NCBI RefSeq assembly: GCF_021353235.1
Contig: NZ_JAJTWT010000005.1
Location: 186,001 to 250,000, forward strand
Origin: Pelomonas caseinilytica
GTDB taxonomy: Bacteria > Pseudomonadota > Gammaproteobacteria > Burkholderiales > Burkholderiaceae_C
Length of the DNA stretch: 64,000 nucleotides
Reading direction: 5' to 3'
Part shown: one piece after another, positions 47,269 to 57,860 of the stretch
Numbering within the stretch: position 1 is the stretch's first letter
Layout of the letters: each line of letters begins with the position of its first letter
Position numbers and translations under genes: made by a program
The notes under the pieces: model-generated
What the model saw: the letters and a program-made list of their open reading frames with translations, nothing else
The model's database searches: none
What the model was told of the DNA's origin: nothing

Positions 47269-47634
47269 ATGAGCATCCACAACATCCTGCTGGTCGACGA
47301 CTCCAAGACCGAGCTGCACGCCCTGTCCGAGATGCTGGTCAAGCGCGGCTACAGCGTGCGTACCGCCGAGAACGGCGAAGAGGCGATGAAGCGCCTGGCC
47401 GAGGCCAAGCCCGACCTGATCCTGATGGACGTCGTCATGCCCGGCCAGAACGGCTTCCAGCTGACCCGCGCCATCACGCGCGACGAGCGTTACAAGGAAG
47501 TGCCCGTCATCATGTGCACGAGCAAGAACCAGGAAACCGACAAGGTCTGGGGCATGCGCCAGGGTGCCAGCGACTATGTCGTCAAGCCCGTCAAGGCCGA
47601 GGAACTGATCGCCAAGATCAAGGCCCTCGGCTGA
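47269..47634 (+). CDS. pilH: PilH-like response regulator
   Basis: 121 residues, ATG. Stand-alone receiver: LLVDDSKTELHALSEML, phospho-acceptor Asp in LILMDVVMPGQNGFQLTRAI, Thr in MCTSKNQETDKVWGMRQGASDYVVKPV with the conserved Lys. PilH counterbalances PilG in twitching systems. 34 bases after pilG. Confidence 0.93.
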   Translation: MSIHNILLVDDSKTELHALSEMLVKRGYSVRTAENGEEAMKRLAEAKPDLILMDVVMPGQNGFQLTRAITRDERYKEVPVIMCTSKNQETDKVWGMRQGASDYVVKPVKAEELIAKIKALG

Positions 47635-47647
47635 AGGCGGCGCCGAC

Positions 47648-48178
47648 ATGGCCAACAAGACCGCACTCCGCGAACTGCAGCAGCGCCTGGCCGAGCGCAT
47701 GCAGGCCGCGCGCGAGCAGACGCTCATCGCCACCTGGCTGGCCGTCGACTGCGCAGGCGTGGGCCTGCTCTTCCCGCTGCGCCAGGCCAGCGAGATCTTC
47801 GCGCCCGTGCCGGTCAAGCCCGTGCCCTATGCCAAGCCCTGGCTGGTCGGCGTGGCCAACCTGCGCGGCGGCCTCTTCACCGTCGTGGACCTGGCCGTCT
47901 ACCTCGGGCTGAGGGAGCCGACGCCCGGGCGCGTCATCCCATCGCACAGCCGGCTGGTCTCGCTGGGCGCCGATCTCAACCTGAACTGCGCGCTGGTGGT
48001 GGACCGCCTGGCCGGCCTGCGTAGCGACGAACAACTGCCGCTCGTGGCCGAGGCCGCGACCGGGCCGAGGCCACGCTTCGCCGGCGCCTTGCGTCGCGAC
48101 GAAGCCGGCCGCCATTGGCAAGAAATCAATCTCGAAGCGCTGTCGAGGCAGGAGAACTTCCTGCACATCGTCGCGTGA
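47648..48178 (+). CDS. pilI: PilI-like CheW adaptor
   Basis: 176 residues. A CheW domain: FPLRQASEIFAPVPVKPVPYAKPWLVGVANLRGGLFTVVDLAVYLGL, with the NLRG signature near residue 74, then ALVVDRLAGLRSDEQL near 116. Couples the receptor PilJ to the kinase ChpA at the membrane. Starts 13 bases after pilH. Confidence 0.92.
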   Translation: MANKTALRELQQRLAERMQAAREQTLIATWLAVDCAGVGLLFPLRQASEIFAPVPVKPVPYAKPWLVGVANLRGGLFTVVDLAVYLGLREPTPGRVIPSHSRLVSLGADLNLNCALVVDRLAGLRSDEQLPLVAEAATGPRPRFAGALRRDEAGRHWQEINLEALSRQENFLHIVA

Positions 48179-48247
48179 TCCGCATTAACAAGCCCCACGG
48201 CCCGCGCGCTGGCGCGGACATCGCAAACATTGAAGGACGAGGGTGAG

Positions 48248-50620
48248 ATGAGCCTGCTGGACAAGATCAGGGGAAAGTCCGACGTCGATGAGCTTGCGCC
48301 CGCGGCGCCCGAGGGCGTCGACACGACCATCGACTCGCACAGTGGCGGTTTCGACGCGACGACCTCGCGTGCCCACGACTCCACCCTCGCCGGCGTCGAG
48401 ATGCCCACACGCACCGAGGCGTTTGGGCGCACCGAGGCGCCCTCCATCATCTCCCCGGCCGTCCCGACCGAGCCGGGGCCGAGCAGCGAGTTCCCGTCCA
48501 GCTCGATGAGCTTTGCGCCGACCACCCAGGCCGCCGACCCCACGGCCCTGCCGCAGCCTCAGGCCGACGGCGCCGACAAGCTCGGTGACCTCTTCGGCCG
48601 TCACCGCCAGCGCGTGCTGACGGGCCTGGTCGCCTTCGGCCTCATTGGCACGGCGGTGTCGGTCAGCATGGTGCTGGTCAGCTCCAACCGCAGCGCCGCC
48701 CAGGTGCGTGCCACCGGCCAGGCGCTGATGCATTCCCAGCGCATGGCCAAGTCGGTGTCCGCGGCCCTGGTGGGCAACCCGGCGGCCTTCGCCGAACTGC
48801 GCGAGTCGGTCGGCACGCTCAGCGGCGTCGTCAACAACCTGCGCACCGGCGAAGGCGAACTGGCGATCGCGCCGGCGGCCGTGCAGCCCACGCTGGAATC
48901 CATCAAGCCCCTGGTCGAGCGCGCCGAGAAGAACGGCAAGATCGTGCAGAGCCAGGAGAAGATCCTGACCCAGGTCGGCCAGGCCCTGCGCGCCATCAAC
49001 CGCCAGTCCAGCGACCTGCTCGAGAGCGCCGAGGCGGTGTCGTCCCAGGCGCTGCAGATCGGTTCCTCGGCGGGCGAGGTGTCCGCGGTCGGCCAGCTCG
49101 TCATGCTGACCCAGCGCATCGGCAAGAGCGCCAACGAGTTCCTCACCCAGGAAGGCGTCAGCCCCGAGGCCGTCTTCCTGCTCGGCAAGGACCTGAACTC
49201 CTTCAAGCTCATCACCGAGGCCCTGATCAGCGGCAGCCCCGAGCTGCGCCTGAACGCCGCCAAGGACCCGCAGCTCAAGGAACGCCTGCAGACCCTGCTC
49301 AAGCAGTACGAGCAGACGCGCACCCAGGCCTCGGCCATTCTCGGCAACCTGCAGGGCCTGGTGTCGGCTCGCGAAGCGCAGACGGCCATCCTGAACGACT
49401 CGGAGCCGCTGCGCAAAGGCCTGGAACAGGCCGCGGCCGACCTGGAAAGGTCCGGTGGCGCCGGCTGGGGCACCATCGTCTTCATGCTCGTCTCGCTGGC
49501 CGCGCTGGTGGGCGGCGCGGTGGGCTTCCTGCGCCTGTACCTGGCCGACCAGAGCCGCCGCGCGGAACTGGCCGAAGCCGAGAAGCAGCGCGCCGAGGCC
49601 GAGGAGGCCGAAGCCAAGCGCGTGAACGACGCCAACCAGGCCGCCATTCTGCGGCTGATGAACGAACTGGCCACGGTCGCCGAGGGCGACCTGACGCAGC
49701 AGGCCACGGTGACCGAGGACATCACCGGCGCCATCGCCGACTCGGTGAACTACACGGTGGAGGAGCTGCGCAACCTGGTCGGCCAGGTGCAGTCGACCGC
49801 GGCGCGCGTGACGGACACGACCGGCGCCGTCGACCAGACCTCGACCGACCTGCTGGCTGCGTCCAAGGAGCAGCTGCACGAGATCCGCGCCACCGGCGAG
49901 GCCGTGCTCGGCATGGCGAGCCGAATCAACGAGGTGTCCGCGCAGGCGCAGACCACCGCCGAGGTGGCGCGCCAGAGCCGGCAGGCCGCCGAGCAGGGCC
50001 TGGCCGCGATGCAGAACAACATCGCGGGTATGAATACCATCCGCGACTCCATCCAGGAGACCTCCAAGCGCATCAAGCGCCTGGGTGAGTCATCTCAGGA
50101 GATCGGCGAGATCACCGAGCTGATTTCCGACATTACCGAGCAGACCAACGTGCTGGCGCTGAACGCGGCCATCCAGGCCGCCTCGGCTGGCGAGGCGGGC
50201 CGCGGCTTCTCCGTCGTGGCCGAGGAAGTGCAGCGGCTGGCGGAACGCTCCGGCGACGCGACGCGGCGAATCGCAGCCCTGGTCAAGACCATTCAGACCG
50301 ACACCCACGACGCCGTGGCCGCCATGGAGCGCTCGACGCGCGGCGTGGTGGAGGGCACGCAGCTGTCCGACGCGGCCGGCAAGGCGCTGGAAGACATCGA
50401 CAACGTGTCGCGCCAGCTCGACGAGCTGATCGTGCGCATCTCCTCGCAGGCGCGCCAGGAAGCCGAGCACGCCAACGAGGTGGCCTCCAATATCCAGCAC
50501 ATCTTCGCCGTGACGGAGCAGACCTCCGAAGGCACGCGTTCCACCGCCCAGATGGTGCATGAGCTGTCCCGGTCCGCCGAGGCGCTGCGTGCGTCGGTCG
50601 CGCGGTTCAAGGTGGCTTGA
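48248..50620 (+). CDS. pilJ: PilJ-like methyl-accepting chemotaxis protein
   Basis: 790 residues from the ATG at 48248 (GAGGGTGAG just upstream). A long cytoplasmic N-terminal segment (about 1-118) precedes transmembrane segment 1 (about 119-141). The periplasmic PilJ-type sensor follows, with repeated helical stretches such as [14 protein letters not shown] and [16 protein letters not shown], then transmembrane segment 2 (about 413-437). A HAMP-like linker and the signalling domain come next, with the hairpin tip [38 protein letters not shown] near 637. Receptor that controls ChpA. Confidence 0.95.
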   Translation: MSLLDKIRGKSDVDELAPAAPEGVDTTIDSHSGGFDATTSRAHDSTLAGVEMPTRTEAFGRTEAPSIISPAVPTEPGPSSEFPSSSMSFAPTTQAADPTALPQPQADGADKLGDLFGRHRQRVLTGLVAFGLIGTAVSVSMVLVSSNRSAAQVRATGQALMHSQRMAKSVSAALVGNPAAFAELRESVGTLSGVVNNLRTGEGELAIAPAAVQPTLESIKPLVERAEKNGKIVQSQEKILTQVGQALRAINRQSSDLLESAEAVSSQALQIGSSAGEVSAVGQLVMLTQRIGKSANEFLTQEGVSPEAVFLLGKDLNSFKLITEALISGSPELRLNAAKDPQLKERLQTLLKQYEQTRTQASAILGNLQGLVSAREAQTAILNDSEPLRKGLEQAAADLERSGGAGWGTIVFMLVSLAALVGGAVGFLRLYLADQSRRAELAEAEKQRAEAEEAEAKRVNDANQAAILRLMNELATVAEGDLTQQATVTEDITGAIADSVNYTVEELRNLVGQVQSTAARVTDTTGAVDQTSTDLLAASKEQLHEIRATGEAVLGMASRINEVSAQAQTTAEVARQSRQAAEQGLAAMQNNIAGMNTIRDSIQETSKRIKRLGESSQEIGEITELISDITEQTNVLALNAAIQAASAGEAGRGFSVVAEEVQRLAERSGDATRRIAALVKTIQTDTHDAVAAMERSTRGVVEGTQLSDAAGKALEDIDNVSRQLDELIVRISSQARQEAEHANEVASNIQHIFAVTEQTSEGTRSTAQMVHELSRSAEALRASVARFKVA

Positions 50621-50635
50621 CATGATGCCCCCGGT

Positions 50636-50731
50636 CCAAGGAGCACCTTGGCCCACCCCCCGAGGGGGTGGCGATGCTCGCGGCATTGAGCCGCTCGCAC
50701 ATCGCCCGGCGGGCCGGCTTGGGGCGGCCCG
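50636..50731. repeat. REP/BIME-like array of hairpins between pilJ and chpA
   Basis: Four consecutive inverted repeats: CCAAGG/CCTTGG (50636-50651), CCACCCCC/GGGGGTGG (50653-50671), GGCGATG/CATCGCC (50670-50706, enclosing GCGGC/GCCGC) and CGGGCCG/CGGCCCG (50710-50731). It fills most of the 153-base gap inside an otherwise tight operon. This composite form is what dispersed extragenic palindromes look like; no second copy was noticed in the window. Confidence 0.65.
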
Positions 50732-50773
50732 GCGCTCGGCCCGAAATGCTGGCCGTTGTGGAGTGGACAACTG

Positions 50774-53700
50774 ATGGACAGCTCCCTGCGAGACTCCGAA
50801 TTCCCGGCCGACCTCAGCCCACTGGCCTGGGTGCAGGAGGAGTTGCGCCGCTCGCTCGAGTCGGTGCACAAGACCCTGCGCCGCCTCGTGCGCGACGGGG
50901 CGGACAACCGCCTGTCGGCCTTCGGCGCCGACGCCCAGCCCAGCGCGCCGCTGCAACAGGCCGCGGCCCAGCTCCACCAGGTCAGCGGCGTGCTGTCCCT
51001 GGTCGGCCTGCCGGCCGGTGCCGCCGTGCTGCGTGCCGCCGAGACGGCCGTCGCCCGCCTGGCCGAGCGGCCGCTGGAGGTCGAGGCCGCCACGGTCGAC
51101 ATCATCGAGCGGGCCGACTTCGCGCTGCTGGCCTATGTCGCGCGGCTCCTGGCCGGTAACAAGACCTCGACGCTGGCCCTCTACCCTGGCTACCGGGAGC
51201 TGCAGCAGCTCAACGGTGCCGAACGCATCCATCCGGCTGACCTCTGGTCCTACGACTGGGCGTGGCGGAGCATTCCGCTCGAGGAAGGCGTGCTGCCGCG
51301 CTCGGCCGACGCGGTGCGCGCGCCGTTCGAGGCAGCGCTGCTGCGCCAGATGCGCGCGCCGAGCCCCTCCCACGCCGCCAACCTGTCCGGCCTTTGCGCG
51401 GGCCTTGCGGCGGCGCTGCCGGCCGGGTCGGCGCGCACGCTGTGGCAACTGGCCGCCGCGGTCTTCGAAGGCCAGGCCCTGAAGCTGCTGGGCAGCGACG
51501 CCTACACCAAGCGCCTGGGTTCCAAGCTGCTGCACGAACTGCGAGTGCTGGGCCGTGGCGAAGTGTCCGAACGCCTCGCGCAGGACCTGCTCTTCTTCTG
51601 CGCCCAATGCCGCATCGCCAAGGGCGCCGGCCCGCGCTTGAAGGCCGTGCACGAGGCCTACCGCCTGACCGACGAACTCGCCGGCGACTACGAGGACGCC
51701 AGCCTCGGCCGCATCGACCCGGCCTGGGTGGCCCAGGCCAAGCGCCGCGTGCTGGCTGCCAAGGAGAGCTGGTCCAGCGCCGCCGAGGGCGACCAGCACC
51801 GCCTGACCGGCCTGGACGAGCAGTTCGCCGCCCTGGCCGATTCACTCACCCGCCTGTTCCCGAGCGGCGAGGTGCTCGCGCAGACCCTGCAGCGCGCCGT
51901 CGTCGCCACGCTGCGCTCGCGCAGCACGCCGCCGCCGGCCCTGGCGATGGAAGTCGCCACCAGCCTGCTCTACGTCGAAGCCGCGCTGGAAGATGCGGCC
52001 TTCGACCAGCCCGACCAGGCTGACCGCGTGCGCCGCCTGGCCCGCCGCGTCGAGGCCGTGGCCCACGGCCAGCCGGCCGAGCCTCTCGAAGACTGGATGG
52101 AGGACCTCTACCGCCGCGTCTCCGACCGCCAGACCCTGGGCAGCGTCGTGCACGAGCTGCGCGCCAGCCTGTCCGAGGTCGAGAAGCAGTGCGACGAGTA
52201 CTTCCGCAGCCCGACCCAGCGCGAGCTGCTCATTCCCGTGCCCGGCCAACTGCAGGCCATGCGCGGCGTGCTGAGCGTGCTGGGCCTGGACCAGGCGGCC
52301 CAGGCGACCGTGCGCATGCGCGACGAGATCGACGGCCTGGCCAACACCGAGATCGACTTCAACCGCCCCGGCGCGCGTGATGTCTTCGAGCGCCTGGCCA
52401 ACAACCTCGGCGCCCTCGGCTTCCTCATCGACATGCTGAGCGTGCAGCCGGCCCTGGCCAAGCGCATGTTCCAGTTCGACGAGGCCACCGGCCGGCTCGA
52501 CGCTGTCATGGGCCGCCGTGAAGGCGCCGTCGAGCTGCCCGACTTCGAGGCCAGCGGCTTCCACATCGACCTCGAGCCCGAGGCCGCGCCAGCACCTGCC
52601 GCCGAATTCGCCCACGAGGCGACCCAGCCGCTGCGCGTCGACCTCGCGGCGTTGGATTTGCCCGACCTCAGCCTGCCCGACCTCGACCTCTCCCAGCCCG
52701 CTCCGCAGCCTGCCCCGGCTCCCGTCGCCTCGCCCGCGCCGGCCCCGGTGGCCATGCCGGAGCCCAGCGTCGCCGACGACCCGGAGATGCGCGAGATCTT
52801 CCTGGAGGAGGCGGACGAGGTCATCGGCAACGCCCGCGCTGCGCTCGAAGCGCTGCGCGAGGCGCCGGCCGACCACGGCCAGCTCACCGTCGTGCGCCGT
52901 GCCTTCCATACGCTCAAGGGCAGTGCCCGCATGGTGGGCCTCACCGATTTCGGCGAGGGCGCCTGGGCCTGCGAACAGCTCTACAACGCCCGTCTGGCCG
53001 AGGCCACGCCGCAGGCCGATGCGGCCCTGCTCGGCTTCACCGCCGAGGCCCTGGACTACTTCGCCCGCTGGCGCCAGCAGATCGCCGGTACCGAGCCCGG
53101 CCACAGCGGCCCCGAGCCGCTGCGCCGCAGCGCCGATGCCCTGCGCCTGCAAGGCCTGGCCCTGCCGCTGGCCGAGCCCGCGGCAGCCGCCGCTCCGGTG
53201 CAGCCGCCTGAAGAACAGGCCGTGGAACCAGCCGTCGAGCCCGCGGTCGACCTGGCGCTGGACGTCCCCGGCGTGGAGATCGTCGAGTTCGGCCCCGAAC
53301 TGCTCGCCGAGGATGCATCGCCGGGCGAACTGGTCGACATCACGGCGGCTGCCGAGCCCGCTGCCGCGCCGGTCGCACCCGACTTCGTGCTCGACCTGAC
53401 CGAGGCTGGCTCGACCGCACCGGCAGTCGCCGAGTCGGCCGCGCCGGCAGCCCTGCCCGACGACGAGCCCACCCTCGATCTGGGCCATGCGCCCACCGAG
53501 CCGCTGCCCCTGCCGTTGCCTCCGCGGGAGGAAGAGGCCACCCTCGCCAACTTCCACCTCGAGCTCGACCTGGACGAGCCGACCCTGGCCACCGTCCACG
53601 CGCTGCCCCTCGGCGAGCCGCCGCAGCGGCCCGAGGAGTCGACGCTGGCCATCCCGGCGCTGGAGCCGGCCGAGGCCGCGCCCGTGCTGCATCTCGTCGA

Positions 53701-56700
53701 AACGCCCGCGCCCCAGGAAGAGGTCGTCGAGTCCGAGCCTTCGTCGCCCGAGTCCGACGAGGGCTACAAGCTCATCGGCCCGCTGCGCATCAGCATCGCG
53801 CTGTTCAACATCTTCCTCAACGAGGCCGACGAGCTGTCGCGACGCCTGTCCATCGAGCTGGCCGAGTGGGGCGCCGAGCTGGACCAGCCCGTGCCCCAGA
53901 GCTGCGAAGCCCATGCCCACAAGCTCGCCGGCAACGCGGCGACGGTGGGTTACGACGACCTCTCCAGCCTCGCCCGCGAGCTGGAGCATGCGCTCGGACG
54001 CGCCCACCGCGCGGTCCGCTACGAGGAGGCGGACGCCGAACTCTTCCAGCGCGCCGCCGACGACATCCGCCGCCTGCTGCACCAGTTCGCTGCCGGTTTC
54101 CTGAAGGCCAACGATCCCGAGGTCGTCGCGCGCCTGCATGCCTACCAGCCGCAGGAAGAGCCGTTGACGGCCGCCGCCTCCTTCGACGAGACGCCGGTGC
54201 CGGCCTTGCACGACAGCTTCGCCGACGAGCCGGCCGAGCCGCCTGCCCCGGCCCTGGTCGAGCCGGTGAAGGAACCGGTGGCCGAGCCACCCGTCGAGCA
54301 GGCCGTCGCCGAGACCTTCGTCCCGGCCCCGGAAACGCCGGCCGAGCCCGAGCCTCAGGCCGCCGAGGCCGGCGAGGCCGACAGCATCGAGCCCGACCTC
54401 TTCCCCATCTTCGAAGAGGAAGGCCGCGATCTCCTGCAGCAGCTGCACGCCGCCCTGCGCGACTGGCTGGCCGAGCCGGCCGACCTCGGGCGCTCCGACG
54501 CCTGCATGCGGGCCTTGCACACCTTCAAGGGCGGCGCCCGCCTGGCCGGCGCCATGCGCCTGGGCGAACAGGCCCACCGCCTGGAATCGGCCATCGAGGC
54601 CCTGGTGCACGCCGGCAGCGCCGACTTCGGCCAGGTCCAGGCGCTGCAGAACGACGGCGATGCGCTGGACCAGGCCTTCGAAGCCCTCGGCCGCAGCCTG
54701 AGCACGCCCGCCGCCCCCGCGCAGGCGCCCACCCCGGCCATGCCGGTGGCGGCCCCCGAGCCCGCGGCAGCGCCCGAACCCCGCCCGGAGCCGCTGGCCC
54801 GCTTCGCCACGCCCGCCCCGGTGGCGGAGGTGTCGACCACCGAGCCGGCGCGCGAGATCGACTGGAGCCGCTTCGCCGACGAAGAAGAGGTGGCTTCGGG
54901 TGGCGACAGCCTCGCCATCGGCCAGGCCCTGGTGCGCGTGCGCGGCAGCCTGCTCGAACGCATGGCCACGCAGGCCGGCGAGGTCAGCATCCGCCGCGCG
55001 CGGATGGAGTCCGAGCTGGCCCAGATGAAGGGCGCGCTGCTCGATCTCGACGACAACCTCGAGCGCCTGCGCGCCCAGCTTCGCGAGCTGGAGCTGCAGG
55101 CCGAGGCCCAGATGCACATCCAGCAGGAGATGGCGCAGCAGGGTGGCCGCGAGTTCGACCCGCTGGAGTTCGACCGCTACACCCGCTTCCAGGAGCTGAC
55201 CCGCATGCTGGCCGAGTCGGTCGGCGACGTGGCCACGCTGCAGCGCTCGCTGACGCGCAACGTGCAGACCGGCGAAGACGAACTCGCCGCCCAGTCCCGC
55301 CTGACCCGCGAACTGCAAGACGACCTGCTGCGCACCCGCCTCGTGGAGTTCGACTCCATCGGCGAGCGCATGCACCGCGTCGTGCGCCAGGCCGCGCGCG
55401 ACAGCAGCAAGCAGGTCAAGCTGGAGATCAGCGGCGGCCACACCGAGCTGGACCGCTCGGTGCTGGAGCGCACGGCCGGCGCCTTCGAGCACCTGCTGCG
55501 CAACAGCGTGGCCCATGGCATCGAGGCGCCCGAGGCGCGGGCCGCCTCCGGCAAGGACCCGGTCGGCACCCTGCGCATCGAGGTCAGCCAGCAGGGCAAC
55601 GAGGTGCTGCTCAACTTCTCGGACGATGGCGCCGGCCTCAACCTTGCCCGCATCCGCGAGCGCGGCGTGCAGCTCGGCCTGATCGCGCCGGACGCCGAGC
55701 CCGACGATGCCCAGCTCAAGCGCCTGATCTTCGCCCCCGGCTTCTCCACCGCCAGCCAGGTCACCGAGCTGAGCGGTCGCGGCATCGGCATGGACGTCGT
55801 GCGCGCCGAGGTCGGCACACTGGGCGGCAGCATCGAGACCACGTCGACCTCCGGCCAGGGCACCAGCTTCCTGCTGCGCCTGCCGCTGACGACCGCGCTG
55901 ACGCAGATCGTGCTGCTCAAGAGCGGCGACCAGATCGTCGCCGTGCCGGCGGCCCTGATGGAGTCGGTGCAGCGCGTGCCGGCCGAGGCCGTCGAGGCGG
56001 CCTATGCCAGCGGCAAGCTGCAGCACCGCAATACGGAGCTGCCGTTCTACTGGCTGGGCGGCCTGCTCGGCCAGGCCGGGCGCGGCCATGTGCACGGGCG
56101 GCATGCCCCCGTCGTGCTGGTGCGCAGTGCCCAGGCGGCGCTGGCGCTGCACGTCGACGAAGTGGTCGGCAACCAGGAAGTGGTCGTCAAGAACCTCGGC
56201 GCCCAGCTCAACCGCGTGCCGGGCCTGGCGGGCATCAGCCTGCTGGCCTCCGGCGAGGTGGCCCTGATCTACAACGTCGTCGCCCTGGCCGACTGGTACG
56301 GCGTGGACGCCCGGGCCCGACTGGCCGCCGCCCAGGCGCAGGCCCAGTCTCACGAGCCGGCCGCGCCTGTCGCCGAGGAGGTGCCGCAGGCGCCGCTGGT
56401 GATGGTGGTCGACGACTCGCTGACCGTGCGTCGCGTGACCCAGCGGCTGCTGGAGCGTGTCGGCCTGCGCGTCATGCTGGCCAAGGACGGCCTGGACGCC
56501 ATGGAAAGGCTGTCGGGCGACGAACTGCCGGCGGTGGTGCTGTCGGACATCGAGATGCCCCGCATGGACGGTTTCGACCTGGTGCGCAACATGCGCGCCG
56601 ACTCGCGGCTGGCCGCTTTGCCGGTCATCATGATCACCTCGCGCATCGCACAGAAGCACCGCGATTACGCAGCCCAGCTCGGCGTGGACCACTACCTCGG

Positions 56701-56770
56701 CAAGCCCTATGACGAAGAGCAGCTGCTCGGCCTGATCCGGCAGTACACCGAGCAAAGCGTCACCGCCTGA
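50774..56770 (+). CDS. chpA: ChpA/PilL-type hybrid histidine kinase of the pilus chemosensory system
   Basis: 1998 residues from ATG 50774. The first 620 residues are helical without a clear phospho-His motif. Three Hpt domains follow: AFHTLKGSARMVGL near 709, HAHKLAGNAATVG near 1045 and ALHTFKGGARLAGA near 1247, separated by Ala/Pro/Glu-rich linkers. A CheA-like dimerisation/ATPase part includes the N-box HLLRNSVAHGIE near 1574, DDGAGL near 1617 and GRGIGMDVV near 1670. A CheW-like domain (about 1710-1840) and a C-terminal receiver (about 1876-1996; SDIEMPRMDGFDL, GKPYDEEQ) complete it. Autophosphorylates and passes phosphate to PilG/PilH. No cheB/cheR homologue is encoded nearby. Confidence 0.95.
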   Translation: MDSSLRDSEFPADLSPLAWVQEELRRSLESVHKTLRRLVRDGADNRLSAFGADAQPSAPLQQAAAQLHQVSGVLSLVGLPAGAAVLRAAETAVARLAERPLEVEAATVDIIERADFALLAYVARLLAGNKTSTLALYPGYRELQQLNGAERIHPADLWSYDWAWRSIPLEEGVLPRSADAVRAPFEAALLRQMRAPSPSHAANLSGLCAGLAAALPAGSARTLWQLAAAVFEGQALKLLGSDAYTKRLGSKLLHELRVLGRGEVSERLAQDLLFFCAQCRIAKGAGPRLKAVHEAYRLTDELAGDYEDASLGRIDPAWVAQAKRRVLAAKESWSSAAEGDQHRLTGLDEQFAALADSLTRLFPSGEVLAQTLQRAVVATLRSRSTPPPALAMEVATSLLYVEAALEDAAFDQPDQADRVRRLARRVEAVAHGQPAEPLEDWMEDLYRRVSDRQTLGSVVHELRASLSEVEKQCDEYFRSPTQRELLIPVPGQLQAMRGVLSVLGLDQAAQATVRMRDEIDGLANTEIDFNRPGARDVFERLANNLGALGFLIDMLSVQPALAKRMFQFDEATGRLDAVMGRREGAVELPDFEASGFHIDLEPEAAPAPAAEFAHEATQPLRVDLAALDLPDLSLPDLDLSQPAPQPAPAPVASPAPAPVAMPEPSVADDPEMREIFLEEADEVIGNARAALEALREAPADHGQLTVVRRAFHTLKGSARMVGLTDFGEGAWACEQLYNARLAEATPQADAALLGFTAEALDYFARWRQQIAGTEPGHSGPEPLRRSADALRLQGLALPLAEPAAAAAPVQPPEEQAVEPAVEPAVDLALDVPGVEIVEFGPELLAEDASPGELVDITAAAEPAAAPVAPDFVLDLTEAGSTAPAVAESAAPAALPDDEPTLDLGHAPTEPLPLPLPPREEEATLANFHLELDLDEPTLATVHALPLGEPPQRPEESTLAIPALEPAEAAPVLHLVETPAPQEEVVESEPSSPESDEGYKLIGPLRISIALFNIFLNEADELSRRLSIELAEWGAELDQPVPQSCEAHAHKLAGNAATVGYDDLSSLARELEHALGRAHRAVRYEEADAELFQRAADDIRRLLHQFAAGFLKANDPEVVARLHAYQPQEEPLTAAASFDETPVPALHDSFADEPAEPPAPALVEPVKEPVAEPPVEQAVAETFVPAPETPAEPEPQAAEAGEADSIEPDLFPIFEEEGRDLLQQLHAALRDWLAEPADLGRSDACMRALHTFKGGARLAGAMRLGEQAHRLESAIEALVHAGSADFGQVQALQNDGDALDQAFEALGRSLSTPAAPAQAPTPAMPVAAPEPAAAPEPRPEPLARFATPAPVAEVSTTEPAREIDWSRFADEEEVASGGDSLAIGQALVRVRGSLLERMATQAGEVSIRRARMESELAQMKGALLDLDDNLERLRAQLRELELQAEAQMHIQQEMAQQGGREFDPLEFDRYTRFQELTRMLAESVGDVATLQRSLTRNVQTGEDELAAQSRLTRELQDDLLRTRLVEFDSIGERMHRVVRQAARDSSKQVKLEISGGHTELDRSVLERTAGAFEHLLRNSVAHGIEAPEARAASGKDPVGTLRIEVSQQGNEVLLNFSDDGAGLNLARIRERGVQLGLIAPDAEPDDAQLKRLIFAPGFSTASQVTELSGRGIGMDVVRAEVGTLGGSIETTSTSGQGTSFLLRLPLTTALTQIVLLKSGDQIVAVPAALMESVQRVPAEAVEAAYASGKLQHRNTELPFYWLGGLLGQAGRGHVHGRHAPVVLVRSAQAALALHVDEVVGNQEVVVKNLGAQLNRVPGLAGISLLASGEVALIYNVVALADWYGVDARARLAAAQAQAQSHEPAAPVAEEVPQAPLVMVVDDSLTVRRVTQRLLERVGLRVMLAKDGLDAMERLSGDELPAVVLSDIEMPRMDGFDLVRNMRADSRLAALPVIMITSRIAQKHRDYAAQLGVDHYLGKPYDEEQLLGLIRQYTEQSVTA

Positions 56771-56798
56771 GCCTCCAGCTGTGTTCTGATCGCGCCCC

Positions 56799-57836
<1,038 letters not shown>

Positions 57837-57860
57837 GCGCCTGCCGGCCGGCAGCGGCCG

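Noticed and set aside
57841..57854. CTGCCGGCCGGCAG palindrome between the GGDEF and photolyase genes
   Set aside because: A perfect palindrome without loop or T run; too short and GC-rich to call a terminator.
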